DNA of 64,000 nt from NCBI RefSeq assembly GCF_001908205.1, contig NZ_LGHL01000085.1, positions 21,814-85,813 on the forward strand. Direction: 5' to 3'. The position numbers were made by a program, and so were the translations under genes. This stretch comes from Bradyrhizobium sp. NAS80.1. GTDB taxonomy: Bacteria > Pseudomonadota > Alphaproteobacteria > Rhizobiales > Xanthobacteraceae. Positions within the stretch are counted from its first letter, which is position 1. Every line of letters starts with the position of its first letter. The notes under the pieces are model-generated. The model ran no database searches. It was not told the DNA's origin and saw only the letters and a program-made list of their open reading frames with translations. This document shows positions 24,059 through 32,390 of the stretch, piece by piece.

Positions 24059-25687
24059 CTACGCCGCAGCGTTCGGGAAGCGGTAATCCTTGAACTGGTC
24101 GCGCAGCGCCGTCTTCAGGATCTTGCCGGTCGCCGTATGCGGGATGCCCTCGACGAAAGCGACGTCGTCAGGCATCCACCATTTGGCGATCTTGCCGTCC
24201 ATGTATTGCAGGATGTCCTCGCGGCTCGCCTGCTGGCCCTGCTTGAGCTGCACGATCAAAAGCGGCCGCTCGTCCCATTTGGGGTGGAACACGCCAATCA
24301 CGGCGGCTTCCGCCACGGCTGGATGGCCGACCGCGAGGTTTTCGAGGTCGATCGAGGAGATCCACTCGCCGCCGGACTTGATCACGTCCTTGGAGCGGTC
24401 CGTGATCCGCATGTAGCCGTCCTCGTCGATGGTCGAGACGTCGCCGGTGTCGAAGAAGCCGTCCTCGTCGAGGATGTTGGTGTCGATACGGTAATAGGCC
24501 CTGGCGACGGCGGGGCCGGAGACCTTGAGGCGGCCGAAGGTCTTGCCGTCCCAGGGCAGCTCCTTGCCGGCATCGTCGGTGATCTTCATCTGCACGGCGA
24601 AGGGCGCATAACCCTGCATCTGCAGCACGTCGAGCCGCGCATCGCCGGTCGCATTCTGGAACGGCGGCTTCAGCGCCGCGACACTGCCGATCGGGCTCAT
24701 CTCGGTCATGCCCCAGGCGTGGCGGACGTTCGAGCCCATATCGAGGAAGGCCTGGATCATCGAGCGCGGCATCGCCGAGCCGCCGCAGATCACCATCTTC
24801 AGGTCCGGCAGTTTCAGATTATTGGCGGCCATGTGCTGGAGCAGCATCAGCCACACCGTGGGCACGCCCGCGGTGTGGGTCACCTTCTCGGTCGAGAGCA
24901 GTTCGTAGACCGAGGCGCCGTCGAGCTTGGCGCCGGGCATGACCAGCTTGGTGCCCTGCGATGGCGCGGAGAAGGCAATGCCCCAGCTATTGGCATGGAA
25001 CAGCGGAACCACCGGCAGCATCGTCTCGGACGCGCTGGTGCCGAGCGCGTCGACATTGTTCGCCATCAGCGCGTGCAGCACGTTGGAGCGATGCGAATAC
25101 AGCACGCCCTTCGGATCGCCCGTGGTGCCGGAGGTGTAGCACATCGCGGCAGCCGTGTTCTCGTCAAAGTCCTTCCATTTGAATTTGCCGTCGGCCTCCG
25201 CGATCCAGTTCTCGTAGGCGACCGCATTCTTCAGCGTGGTCTGCGGCATGTGCGCCTTGTCAGTGAGCACGACGTAGCGTTCCACGCTTCCCAGCTTGTC
25301 GGCGATCTTCTCCAAGACCGGAACGAAGGTGATGTCGGTCATCACGATGCGGTCCTGCGCATGGTTGATGATCCAGGCGATCTGCTCGGGGAAAAGCCGG
25401 GGATTGACGGTATGGCAGATGGCGCCGATCCCCATGATGCCGTACCAGACTTCGAGGTGGCGCCAGGTGTTCCAGGCGATTGTGGCGACGCGGTCGCCGA
25501 ACTTGATGCCGTCGCGCTCCAGCACCTGCGAGACCTTGAGCGCGCGCTTGTGGATTTCGGCGTAAGTGGTGCGATGGATCGGTCCCTCGACCGATCGCGT
25601 GACAACCTCCTGCTTGCCATGAATCTTCGCGGCGTGTTCGATGATCCGGTGGCAGAGCAGGGGCCAGTCTTGCATCAAACCAAGCAT
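24059..25687 (-). CDS. Fatty-acid--CoA ligase (AMP-forming, AlkK-like)
   Basis: 542 residues. ANL superfamily signatures: P-loop YTSGTTGDPKGV at 184-195, VPLFHANSWGIAFS, GGSAMPRSM, HAWGMTEMSPIG, FDTGDVSTIDEDGYMRITDRSKDVIKSGGEWIS broken over the hinge, and the C-terminal catalytic lysine in TATGKILKTALR. GGAGGAAC precedes the ATG. The overall pattern matches medium/long-chain acyl-CoA synthetases used for beta-oxidation. It activates a carboxylic acid through an acyl-adenylate; chain-length preference cannot be read from sequence alone. Divergent from the extensin-like gene. Confidence 0.9.
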   Translation of the reverse strand: MLGLMQDWPLLCHRIIEHAAKIHGKQEVVTRSVEGPIHRTTYAEIHKRALKVSQVLERDGIKFGDRVATIAWNTWRHLEVWYGIMGIGAICHTVNPRLFPEQIAWIINHAQDRIVMTDITFVPVLEKIADKLGSVERYVVLTDKAHMPQTTLKNAVAYENWIAEADGKFKWKDFDENTAAAMCYTSGTTGDPKGVLYSHRSNVLHALMANNVDALGTSASETMLPVVPLFHANSWGIAFSAPSQGTKLVMPGAKLDGASVYELLSTEKVTHTAGVPTVWLMLLQHMAANNLKLPDLKMVICGGSAMPRSMIQAFLDMGSNVRHAWGMTEMSPIGSVAALKPPFQNATGDARLDVLQMQGYAPFAVQMKITDDAGKELPWDGKTFGRLKVSGPAVARAYYRIDTNILDEDGFFDTGDVSTIDEDGYMRITDRSKDVIKSGGEWISSIDLENLAVGHPAVAEAAVIGVFHPKWDERPLLIVQLKQGQQASREDILQYMDGKIAKWWMPDDVAFVEGIPHTATGKILKTALRDQFKDYRFPNAAA

Positions 25688-25752
25688 TCAGACGTTCCTC
25701 CAAGAAGCCGCTGTGGGCGTTGTTGCTCTCGGCGCAAGGCCAAAGAATTATC

Positions 25753-27636
25753 ATGAGTTTTAGCCTGCCGGACTTTCGCCGCAAATGGTCTTATCGCGGC
25801 AATATGTCCGCCGGTGCGGCAATGGTTACCGTTGCGCTCGGGCTCTCACTTGTGCTCGCCGAGCGGGCGGAGGCGAGAAAATATGCTCCGCCGCTGGATA
25901 TTTTCGGGATTGGTACGCCACGGCCGCGCGCGGCGGTTTATTCGGTCAAGGCCGCCTTACCCAAGACCCCCTTACCCAAAGTCCCCATACCGAAACCACG
26001 CCCCGAGGAGGCCCCCAAAGCATCTGTCGAGCTCGCGCCGGAGGCCGGCGGCAAGCCATCCCCCGACAAGCCTTCGCCGGACAAGCCTGGCGCCGGAAAG
26101 CCGGCTGAGGCTGCACCGCCGCCCGAGAAACAGGCCTCGGCCTGCCGGCTCGCGTTGACCGACGATATCGCAATCGCGCCCTCGATCCCCGATATCCGCG
26201 GCTCCGGTGGCTGCGGTGGCGAGGATCTGGTGCGGCTCGAAGCCATCGTGTTGCCGGACAAGCGCAAGGTGGCGGTCAAGCCGGCGGCGATCCTTCGCTG
26301 CACCATGGCGTCCGCCATCGCGGACTGGGTGCGCAAGGACATGGTGCCGCTGGCCGCGCGCCTCGGCTCGACCATCAGCGATCTCGACAATTTCGATTCC
26401 TTCGAGTGCCGCGGTCGCAACCGCATTGTTGGCGCCTTGCTGTCCGAGCACGGCAAGGCCAACGCCATCGACATCCGGGCCATCAAGCTCGCCAACGGGC
26501 AGTCGATCGGCCTGACCGACCGCACCATGTCCCGCGACGTGCGCGAGCGGGTGCTGCATTCGGTCTGCTCGCGCTTCTCCACCGTGCTCGGTCCCGGCTC
26601 GGACTGGAATCACGAGGACCATATCCATCTCGATCTGGCGCAGCGGCGCAACGACTACCGGATCTGCCAGTGGAACGTCTGGGATCCTCTGCCGCAAGTC
26701 GCCCCGCTTCTGCCCGTGGAACGGCCCGAGGAGGCGCCACCTCGCGAGGTCGCGGCCAAGCCTGAAGCAAAGGATGGAGTCGATGACGAGGCGGCGGAGA
26801 AATCCTCTGCGCCCGCGGACAAGTCGGCGGTCGACGGCAACAAAGCACAGCCACGCAAGCCGGCAACAAAAAAAGCGCCGGTGAAACCGGCGCTTTTCCA
26901 AAGCCGCAGGCAAGATCGCTTAGTAAGAAGTACCGGAACCGCCGCCCTGGAGCGCGAGGCGCGAATTGTAGGGCGAGTCGCCATGCTTCGGCTCGAGCAC
27001 CACGACGATGGTACCGACCTTGACGCGGTTATAGAGGTCGATTGCGTCCTCGTTGGTCAGGCGGATGCAGCCCGACGAGATCGAGGCGCCGATATATTCC
27101 GGCTGGTTGGTGCCGTGGATGCGGAACAGCGTGTCCTTGCCACCGGAGTAGAGATACATCGCGCGGGAGCCCATCGGATTGTCCGGACCGGGCGCGACAT
27201 AGGTCGGCACACCCAGGCGCGAGATCTCGCCCGGGGTCGGATGCCAGGCCGGCCATTCGGTCATGCTGCCGACCTTGGCGATGCCGGACCATGCCATGGC
27301 TTCTTCGCCGACGGTGATGCCGTAGCGGATCGCCTTGCCGCCATCCAGCACGTAGTAGAGATAGTGGTTGTCGGAATCGACCACGATCGAGCCCGGCGAT
27401 TCCTTGCGGTGGTACTCGACGATGGCGCGGCGGAACGGTTCCGCAACCGGGGTATTCTCATACCGTACCTTGGCGAGGAGTTCCTTGTCCTTCTGCTTGA
27501 AGGCCTTGGTGTCGGTCGCCTCAAAATGTGTGGCCTGCATGCAGCCCGACAGCATCAGGCCAGCGGCCAAAATACCCAGCGTAACTTTCAGCGACGACAT
27601 GATTTGGTTCCAATCGACAACAACAAGCGTTCGTAG
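25753..27636 (+). CDS. Extensin-like / DD-peptidase-fold exported protein; frame runs on without a stop past the gene's natural end
   Basis: From the ATG at 25753, a basic N-terminus and hydrophobic segment (SAGAAMVTVALGLSLVLAE) lead into a Pro/Lys-rich linker with repeated PDKPSPDKP, then an extensin-like C-terminal domain at about 125-310: SACRLALTDDIAI, AILRCTMASAIADWV, LSEHGKANAIDIRA and WNHEDHIHLD, the last two matching the zinc site of M15/VanY peptidases. A Lys/Pro/Ala tail ends near 26890. The expected stop is missing: the frame crosses a terminator hairpin and continues 700 nt antisense to the L,D-transpeptidase gene. One base fewer in the A7 run at 26868-26874 would give TGA at 26882-26884. 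The true product is therefore probably about 380 residues. Periplasmic cell-wall role likely. Confidence 0.72.
   Translation: MSFSLPDFRRKWSYRGNMSAGAAMVTVALGLSLVLAERAEARKYAPPLDIFGIGTPRPRAAVYSVKAALPKTPLPKVPIPKPRPEEAPKASVELAPEAGGKPSPDKPSPDKPGAGKPAEAAPPPEKQASACRLALTDDIAIAPSIPDIRGSGGCGGEDLVRLEAIVLPDKRKVAVKPAAILRCTMASAIADWVRKDMVPLAARLGSTISDLDNFDSFECRGRNRIVGALLSEHGKANAIDIRAIKLANGQSIGLTDRTMSRDVRERVLHSVCSRFSTVLGPGSDWNHEDHIHLDLAQRRNDYRICQWNVWDPLPQVAPLLPVERPEEAPPREVAAKPEAKDGVDDEAAEKSSAPADKSAVDGNKAQPRKPATKKAPVKPALFQSRRQDRLVRSTGTAALEREARIVGRVAMLRLEHHDDGTDLDAVIEVDCVLVGQADAARRDRGADIFRLVGAVDAEQRVLATGVEIHRAGAHRIVRTGRDIGRHTQARDLARGRMPGRPFGHAADLGDAGPCHGFFADGDAVADRLAAIQHVVEIVVVGIDHDRARRFLAVVLDDGAAERFRNRGILIPYLGEEFLVLLLEGLGVGRLKMCGLHAARQHQASGQNTQRNFQRRHDLVPIDNNKRS
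26868..26897 (-). terminator. Intrinsic terminator of the L,D-transpeptidase gene
   Basis: On the minus strand: AAAAGCGCCGG, loop TTTCA, CCGGCGC then seven T. The hairpin has 11 matched bases. It starts 22 nt after the transpeptidase stop. On the plus strand the same hairpin is followed by only four T, so it may also act weakly on the extensin-like transcript, whose reading frame passes through it. Confidence 0.85.
26920..27600 (-). CDS. L,D-transpeptidase (YkuD/ErfK family), lipoprotein
   Basis: 226 residues from the ATG at 27600. The N-terminus MSSLKVTLGILAAGLMLSGC is a lipoprotein signal with the lipobox cysteine at residue 20. The YkuD domain carries HGTNQPEYIGASISSGCIRL with catalytic C178, and GVPTYVAPGPDNPMGSRAMY. 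Such enzymes form 3-3 cross-links in peptidoglycan or attach outer-membrane proteins to it. It faces the extensin-like gene, which may also act on the cell wall. An intrinsic terminator follows directly. Confidence 0.92.
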   Translation of the reverse strand: MSSLKVTLGILAAGLMLSGCMQATHFEATDTKAFKQKDKELLAKVRYENTPVAEPFRRAIVEYHRKESPGSIVVDSDNHYLYYVLDGGKAIRYGITVGEEAMAWSGIAKVGSMTEWPAWHPTPGEISRLGVPTYVAPGPDNPMGSRAMYLYSGGKDTLFRIHGTNQPEYIGASISSGCIRLTNEDAIDLYNRVKVGTIVVVLEPKHGDSPYNSRLALQGGGSGTSY

Positions 27637-27927
27637 GGCCGAGCCAGGCCCAAAAACCACGACTCCGTGGAGGTTATTATCGTGGAAATCTGCCACAATT
27701 CCAGCGTTTCGGACCTTTTCCCGCGCTGCGAGACCCAAGCTGTGGCTTTTTTGCCGCAAGTTTTGCGGCCTTGGGCTGATTCTGGGGCAAAGGATGCCGA
27801 ACTGTCGATTCCATGCCACGGTACCGCCACAAATGCACGCGCGCCGTTAATGAGCTTGTCATCGTGAACTTGTCAGAATCGCGCTAAGGGCTGTCATTCT
27901 GCCGCAGGCCCCCTCCTGGAGTTGTGC

Positions 27928-28905
27928 ATGTTTTCTGTCTTCCTTCCCTCCGAGGGCTCCCTCAAGAAGGCGGTTATCGACGATCTCGGGGCCGTGCCGG
28001 AGCATGCGGTCTGGATCGACCTGGTCAACCCGACCGCGGCCGAGGATAAGGCGGTGGAGCGGCTGGCGAGCATCGCCATCCCGACCCGGGAAGACATGCA
28101 GGAGATCGAGATCTCCAGCCGCCTCTATATCGAGAACAGCGCGCGCTACATGACCGCGACGCTGATGTGCCACTCCGATACCGACATGCCCCGGACCACG
28201 GCGGTAACCTTCATCCTCGGCGACCACCGCCTGGTGACGGTGCGCTACGACCTGCCGAAGCCGTTCGCCCTGGTCGAGGCCAAGCTCGCCCGCTCCTGCA
28301 CGCCGTCCATTACCGGCGAGATGGTGCTGATGGAGCTGTTGGACGCCGTGATCGACCGCTGCGCCGACATTCTGGAGCGCTGCGGTGCCGAGATCGACCA
28401 GGTCTCGCACGACATCTTCGAGCCCGAGAGCGAGCGCCATGGCCACGCCAAGCAGTATTCGCAGATCCTGATCTCAATTGGTCGCAAGGGCGATTTGACC
28501 TCGAAGGTTCGCGAGAGCTTGGTCTCGATCGGCCGCGTCGTCACCTTCCTCTCCGCTGTGGTAGAGGGCGTGAAGTGGTCGAAGGACATGCGCGAGCAGC
28601 TCAAGACCATGCAGCGCGACGTCGCCTCGCTGACCGACCATGCCTCTTATCTCTCCAACAAGATCACCTTCGTGCTCGACGCCATGCTCGGTGTCGTGAA
28701 CCTCGAGCAGAACAACATCATCAAGCTGTTTTCGGTCATGGCTGTTGTCCTGATGCCGCCGACGCTGATCGCCTCGATCTACGGCATGAACTTCAGGGCG
28801 ATGCCGGAACTCGAATGGGCCCACGGCTATCCGATGGCGCTGGTGATGATGCTGATCGCCGCCGTCGTCCCGTACTGGATCTTCAAGTGGAAGAAGTGGC
28901 TGTAG
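27928..28905 (+). CDS. corA: CorA-family magnesium transporter
   Basis: 325 residues. The ATG at 27928 has GGAG 6 nt upstream and is preferred over a TTG six bases earlier. The long alpha/beta cytoplasmic domain (residues 1-265) has the CorA pattern WIDLVNPTAAEDKAVERL and TFILGDHRLVTVRYD. Two membrane helices close the protein, with the selectivity motif GMN at 286-288 (YGMNF) between them and a basic C-terminus KWKKWL. It forms pentameric channels for Mg2+, sometimes Co2+ or Ni2+. No M-box or mgtA-type leader is visible. Confidence 0.93.
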   Translation: MFSVFLPSEGSLKKAVIDDLGAVPEHAVWIDLVNPTAAEDKAVERLASIAIPTREDMQEIEISSRLYIENSARYMTATLMCHSDTDMPRTTAVTFILGDHRLVTVRYDLPKPFALVEAKLARSCTPSITGEMVLMELLDAVIDRCADILERCGAEIDQVSHDIFEPESERHGHAKQYSQILISIGRKGDLTSKVRESLVSIGRVVTFLSAVVEGVKWSKDMREQLKTMQRDVASLTDHASYLSNKITFVLDAMLGVVNLEQNNIIKLFSVMAVVLMPPTLIASIYGMNFRAMPELEWAHGYPMALVMMLIAAVVPYWIFKWKKWL

Positions 28906-29001
28906 AGCATGATCCGGCCTCGGAGGGCCGCGTTGGCGCAAAGTGCGAAGCGGTTTTCCCTTGCGACAAACGCGGAATGCGTTTGCGTGGAGATCATGCT
29001 C
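28905..29001. repeat. Palindromic rhizobial intergenic element
   Basis: Ends are GAGCATGATCCGG and GGAGATCATGCTC, mutually inverse, with GCGAAGCGGTTTTCCC between them. This matches a short palindrome very common between genes in rhizobia. It begins on the last base of the corA stop and may act as a 3' hairpin. The rest of the interval to 29234 holds no gene that I can see. Confidence 0.65.
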
Positions 29002-29234
29002 AAAACGACAGCCTGACGCTCGTAACGATCCATGGCACTCTAGCAAGATACCTACCGAGACCTTACGCCGGTCGCAGAGACACGGTGGTTGGTGTCGCAG
29101 AATAGAGCGGGATTGAGGCCGCGCGGTGATGCGGACGCTTCGCCCCAATTGCTCCGGTAAAATTTGAGCGGTGGGCTGAACGTTTGCGCGAAACTTGTCT
29201 GCGATAAGCAGCGGGTTAGCCGCGAGGAACAACC

Positions 29235-29453
29235 ATGGTTGAAAAACACATAACGACGCTCCGCAACGTCATCGATCTGACGAGCTATCGTCAGGTCCTG
29301 GCGAGCGGCAAGGCGCCGTCGTTGTCGGCACGGATGTGCCGGCACTGTGGTGCTCCGCTGCTCGAGGGCGAGAACGACGACGACTGCTCGACTGCAATCA
29401 ACGTGGCCGCTCCACGGCTGCGCGAACGGTCGCGTCGAATTCGAGTCGATTGA
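29235..29453 (+). CDS. Small conserved protein with a CxxC motif
   Basis: 72 residues: an N-terminal stretch ending NVIDLTSYRQVLASGKAPS, then ARMCRHCGAPLLEGENDDDC and a basic tail. The CRHCG pair plus a later Cys could bind zinc as a half-ribbon. Proteins of this form (VVDLxxYR followed by CRHCGA-LxDGE) recur in Bradyrhizobium as I remember them; function unknown. GAGGAAC precedes the ATG. Confidence 0.65.
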   Translation: MVEKHITTLRNVIDLTSYRQVLASGKAPSLSARMCRHCGAPLLEGENDDDCSTAINVAAPRLRERSRRIRVD

Positions 29454-29534
29454 GGGACGGAGGGAAGGGCGGGCGATCCAGGTCTTGCGGCGGCGTTGTC
29501 TGGATCGCCTTGCTTCCACTCCTCTGCAAATCAA

Positions 29535-30305
29535 CTAGCGTTTTACGATCTGCGCCGTCGAGACAATGGTCTCGGCGATGACGCCATCGTGGCTGAACGA
29601 AGCGAGGTGCGCTTCGACATCACGCAGCATCGCCTCGACGCTGTCGCCCAATGCATCCGGCGAGGACGACGAGTAGGTGAGCGTGCGCTGCGCCAGGTCC
29701 TGCACGCTGACCAGATGGCTGGTCTCGGTTGTGACGAGTTCCGTGGGCTGAAACGAGCTGCCGCGAAAGAACGCGGGAAGGTCGCGATGGGTCCGCGTGC
29801 CCTTGCCGGCCTCCTCCCAGAGCCTGGTCGGCGACCAGCGGCGGCGGACTTCATTGTAACCATCGAGCCACGGGTTGCGGCCGTCGGTGGCGGAAAACGA
29901 GGCGCAGATCACGATCGCGCCGTCGCGTGCGACCAGCCGGTCGAACAGGGCGATCGTCAGGTCGCGATCCATCCAGTGCAGGGCGCGCCCGACCGTCACA
30001 ACGTCGAAGGTCCCGATGTCAGGGGCGAGCGTCTCTGCCTTGCCCTCGATCAGCGTGAGCGCATGGCCTGCAGATGCAGCCGCGCGGCGCGCGGCCTCGA
30101 GCATTGCGGGTTCAGGGTCGACGCCTACGATGCGGCCGACATAGCCGGCGAAGCCCAGCGCCAGCAGTCCGGGTCCGGTGCCGAGGTCGATCAAGGCGTT
30201 TCGTTCGCAGAGGCTGAGCCTTTGCGCGACGCTACGGAAGAATTCTGGCGGATAAGGCGGCCGCAAGTGCTCGTAAAGTGATGCTATGCTCGCGAACCGG
30301 CCCAT
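29535..30305 (-). CDS. Class I SAM-dependent methyltransferase
   Basis: 256 residues. Motif I reads LIDLGTGPGLLALGF, motif II VGVDPEPAMLEAAR, and motif IV FDVVTVGRALHWMDRD, the last typical of small-molecule methyltransferases of the Methyltransf_11/25 type. The N-terminal YEHLRPPYPPEFF resembles the cap segment of the same group. Substrate unknown. It ends the minus-strand series pdxH, SDR, methyltransferase; the SDR gene lies 21 nt upstream, so co-transcription is likely. Confidence 0.85.
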   Translation of the reverse strand: MGRFASIASLYEHLRPPYPPEFFRSVAQRLSLCERNALIDLGTGPGLLALGFAGYVGRIVGVDPEPAMLEAARRAAASAGHALTLIEGKAETLAPDIGTFDVVTVGRALHWMDRDLTIALFDRLVARDGAIVICASFSATDGRNPWLDGYNEVRRRWSPTRLWEEAGKGTRTHRDLPAFFRGSSFQPTELVTTETSHLVSVQDLAQRTLTYSSSSPDALGDSVEAMLRDVEAHLASFSHDGVIAETIVSTAQIVKR

Positions 30306-30326
30306 CCTTCGCCTTACGTCTTCTGC

Positions 30327-31085
30327 TTACACGTGCTGGCCGCCGTTGATGTGGATTTCGGCGCCATTGACGTAGGACGAGGTGTCCGTGCACAGCACGT
30401 AGATGATCTTGGCAACTTCGTCGGGCGTGCCGAGCCGGTGCATCGGGATCTGCTGGTCGACGATCTTCTCGGTGCCCGGCGACAGGATCGAGGTGTCGAT
30501 CTCGCCCGGCGCGATCGCGTTGACGCGCACGCCGACGCGGCCGAAGTCGGAGGCCATCTCGCGTGTCAGCGCGGCGAGCGCGGCTTTCGAGGTGGCGTAG
30601 GCGGCGCCCGCGAAGGGATGCACGCGCGAGCCCGCGATCGAGGTGACGTTCACGACTGATCCCTTCGCCGCTTTCAACTCTTCGATCAGCCCGCGCGCCA
30701 TCATGATCGGCGCGAAGAAGTTGACGTGGAAGACGTGTGTCCAGGTGTCGAGGTCGGTGTCGACCGAGCCGAGCCGCGCGCCGCCCGGCCCCTTCGGCGA
30801 GATCGCGGCGTTGTTGACCAGCGCATGCAGCGTGCCGCCTTCGAGCCTGCGGCGGATCTCGGTGATCGCGCGTGCAGTGTCCTGGGGATCGCCGAGGTCG
30901 ACCTGGATGTGGTCCTCAGGGCCAGCGTCCCACGGGCAGTCCTCCGGAAAGGGATGCCGCGAGCAGGTGATGACGCGCCAGCCCGCCGAGGAAAAGCGGA
31001 TCACGGTGGCGTGGCCGATGCCGCGGCTGGCTCCGGTCAGAAGGAGCGTGCGACGCGGCACGTTGGACGAATGCGGCATGGACAT
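30327..31085 (-). CDS. SDR-family oxidoreductase
   Basis: 252 residues, classical SDR. NAD(P) loop TGASRGIG, DLGDP after the second strand, NNAAISPKG, catalytic Ser in NVTSIAGS, YATSK with the catalytic Tyr/Lys, and the C-terminal NGAEIHINGGQHV. A second ATG two codons in is an equally possible start. It lies 31 nt downstream of pdxH and 21 nt upstream of a methyltransferase gene on the same strand. Substrate unknown; the sequence is of the general 3-oxoacyl reductase/glucose dehydrogenase kind. Confidence 0.9.
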   Translation of the reverse strand: MSMPHSSNVPRRTLLLTGASRGIGHATVIRFSSAGWRVITCSRHPFPEDCPWDAGPEDHIQVDLGDPQDTARAITEIRRRLEGGTLHALVNNAAISPKGPGGARLGSVDTDLDTWTHVFHVNFFAPIMMARGLIEELKAAKGSVVNVTSIAGSRVHPFAGAAYATSKAALAALTREMASDFGRVGVRVNAIAPGEIDTSILSPGTEKIVDQQIPMHRLGTPDEVAKIIYVLCTDTSSYVNGAEIHINGGQHV

Positions 31086-31116
31086 CTTTCAGGTCGCCCC
31101 AAGGTTCAAGAATGGC

Positions 31117-31758
31117 TCAAGGGTACATCCGCGTCTTGGACCACGGCTGGCCGGCCGCGTCACGACGAAATTCGATGCGATCGTGCAGGCGGAATGCGCG
31201 GTCGTGCCAGAACTCGATGCGCACCGGCGTAATACGCCAGCCACTCCAGCCCGGCGGCCGCGGCACCTCGCCGATGACGTATCTGGCGGCGACCTTGGCG
31301 ATCGCCTGCTCGAAGGCGAAGCGGCTTTCCAGCGCTTCGGACTGCTTGCTCGCCCAGGCGCCGATCTGCGCCTGCTTGGGGCGGGTAGCGAAATAGGCAT
31401 CGGCTTCGGCATCGGTCACCGGCGTCACGTTGCCGCGGATGCGAACCTGACGGCGCAGCGACTTCCAGTGAAAAAGTAACGCCGCCTTAGGATTTGCGGC
31501 GAGTTCGCGGCCCTTCTGGCTGGCGATGTGGCTGTAGAAGACGAAACCCTCGGTATCGAAGCCTTTCATCAGCACCATGCGCACATCCGGCAGCCCGTCC
31601 GGATCGACGGTTGCGAGCGCCATGGCGTTCGGATCGTTCGGCTCGCTCTTGATCGCTTCGTTCAGCCAGGCCTCGAACAGCGCAAATGGTTCGTCGGCGG
31701 CGGTGAAATCACCGGATGTTAAGGGTGTCTGGTGTTTCATCGAGGTCGTGTCGCTCAT
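31117..31758 (-). CDS. pdxH: Pyridoxamine 5'-phosphate oxidase
   Basis: 213 residues, full length. FMN- and substrate-binding segments are all present: NAMALATVDPDGLPDVRMVL, KGFDTEGFVFYSHIASQKG, AALLFHWKSLRRQVRIRG, GAWASKQSEAL and the C-terminal WRITPVRIEFW with RIEFRRD and RMYP. It oxidises pyridoxamine or pyridoxine 5'-phosphate to pyridoxal 5'-phosphate with oxygen. It probably heads the minus-strand run with the SDR and methyltransferase genes. Divergent from the lipoprotein gene at 31872. Confidence 0.95.
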   Translation of the reverse strand: MSDTTSMKHQTPLTSGDFTAADEPFALFEAWLNEAIKSEPNDPNAMALATVDPDGLPDVRMVLMKGFDTEGFVFYSHIASQKGRELAANPKAALLFHWKSLRRQVRIRGNVTPVTDAEADAYFATRPKQAQIGAWASKQSEALESRFAFEQAIAKVAARYVIGEVPRPPGWSGWRITPVRIEFWHDRAFRLHDRIEFRRDAAGQPWSKTRMYP

Positions 31759-31871
31759 GTCTGGAGTCCGAGTTGCGTCCCGCGGCCCAAAACGCGTTGT
31801 TGTCCGCTACCGCCCTATATAGGGCATGGGGACGCGTTGGCCTATCGGCGATCCGGCCGTCCGGCTTTGTC

Positions 31872-32279
31872 ATGACGATGATTCTGATTGGGCTCGGCAC
31901 CGGCGGTTGCAGCGTTTCCCGCAACGACGCCAGTGCCTATGCCAAGGCCGATGACGGTGACCTCACCGGCTCGATCACGCGGCCGGCGAAGAGCGCCCCG
32001 CCGACGGAGACCGATCTCGCCTTCGCCCGCAACGCCGCCTCCGACGTCCTCAGCAAGGGCGACAAGGATTCCAGCCAGCACTGGGAGAATCCGGAAACCG
32101 GGGCGCGCGGCTCGGTCACGCCGATCGCGCAATCCTATGCCGCCGAGGACGGCCGCAAGTGCCGCGACTTCCTGGCGAGCTATGTCAACGGTAGTACCGA
32201 AAGCTGGCTCCAGGGCGCCGGTTGCCAAAGCAGCCGTGGCCGTTGGGAGATTCATACGCTAAAGCCGTGGCGGAGTTAG
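31872..32279 (+). CDS. RT0821/Lpp0805-like surface lipoprotein
   Basis: 135 residues from the ATG at 31872. The N-terminus MTMILIGLGTGGC looks like a lipobox but is short and uncharged. A TTG at 31797 in the same frame would add a basic n-region, so the true start may be upstream. The mature domain holds ARNAASDVLSKGDKDSSQHW, ENPETGARGSVTPI and GRKCRDFLASY, which fits the 17-kDa RT0821/Lpp0805 surface-antigen family. Probably anchored in the outer membrane. Confidence 0.75.
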   Translation: MTMILIGLGTGGCSVSRNDASAYAKADDGDLTGSITRPAKSAPPTETDLAFARNAASDVLSKGDKDSSQHWENPETGARGSVTPIAQSYAAEDGRKCRDFLASYVNGSTESWLQGAGCQSSRGRWEIHTLKPWRS

Positions 32280-32390
32280 GAATCAAGCCGGCCGACGAGT
32301 TGCAAAAATACCACTCGCCCCCCCACATGAGACGCAGGTGGGGCGGGGAGCCCTTTAAATATACCGATTTCCCAAGAGGAGACGTGACGG

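Noticed and set aside
24137..25756. A 539-codon open frame on the plus strand
   Set aside because: It is exactly antisense to the acyl-CoA ligase, has no family signature and His/Arg/Asp-heavy composition typical of GC-rich shadow frames.
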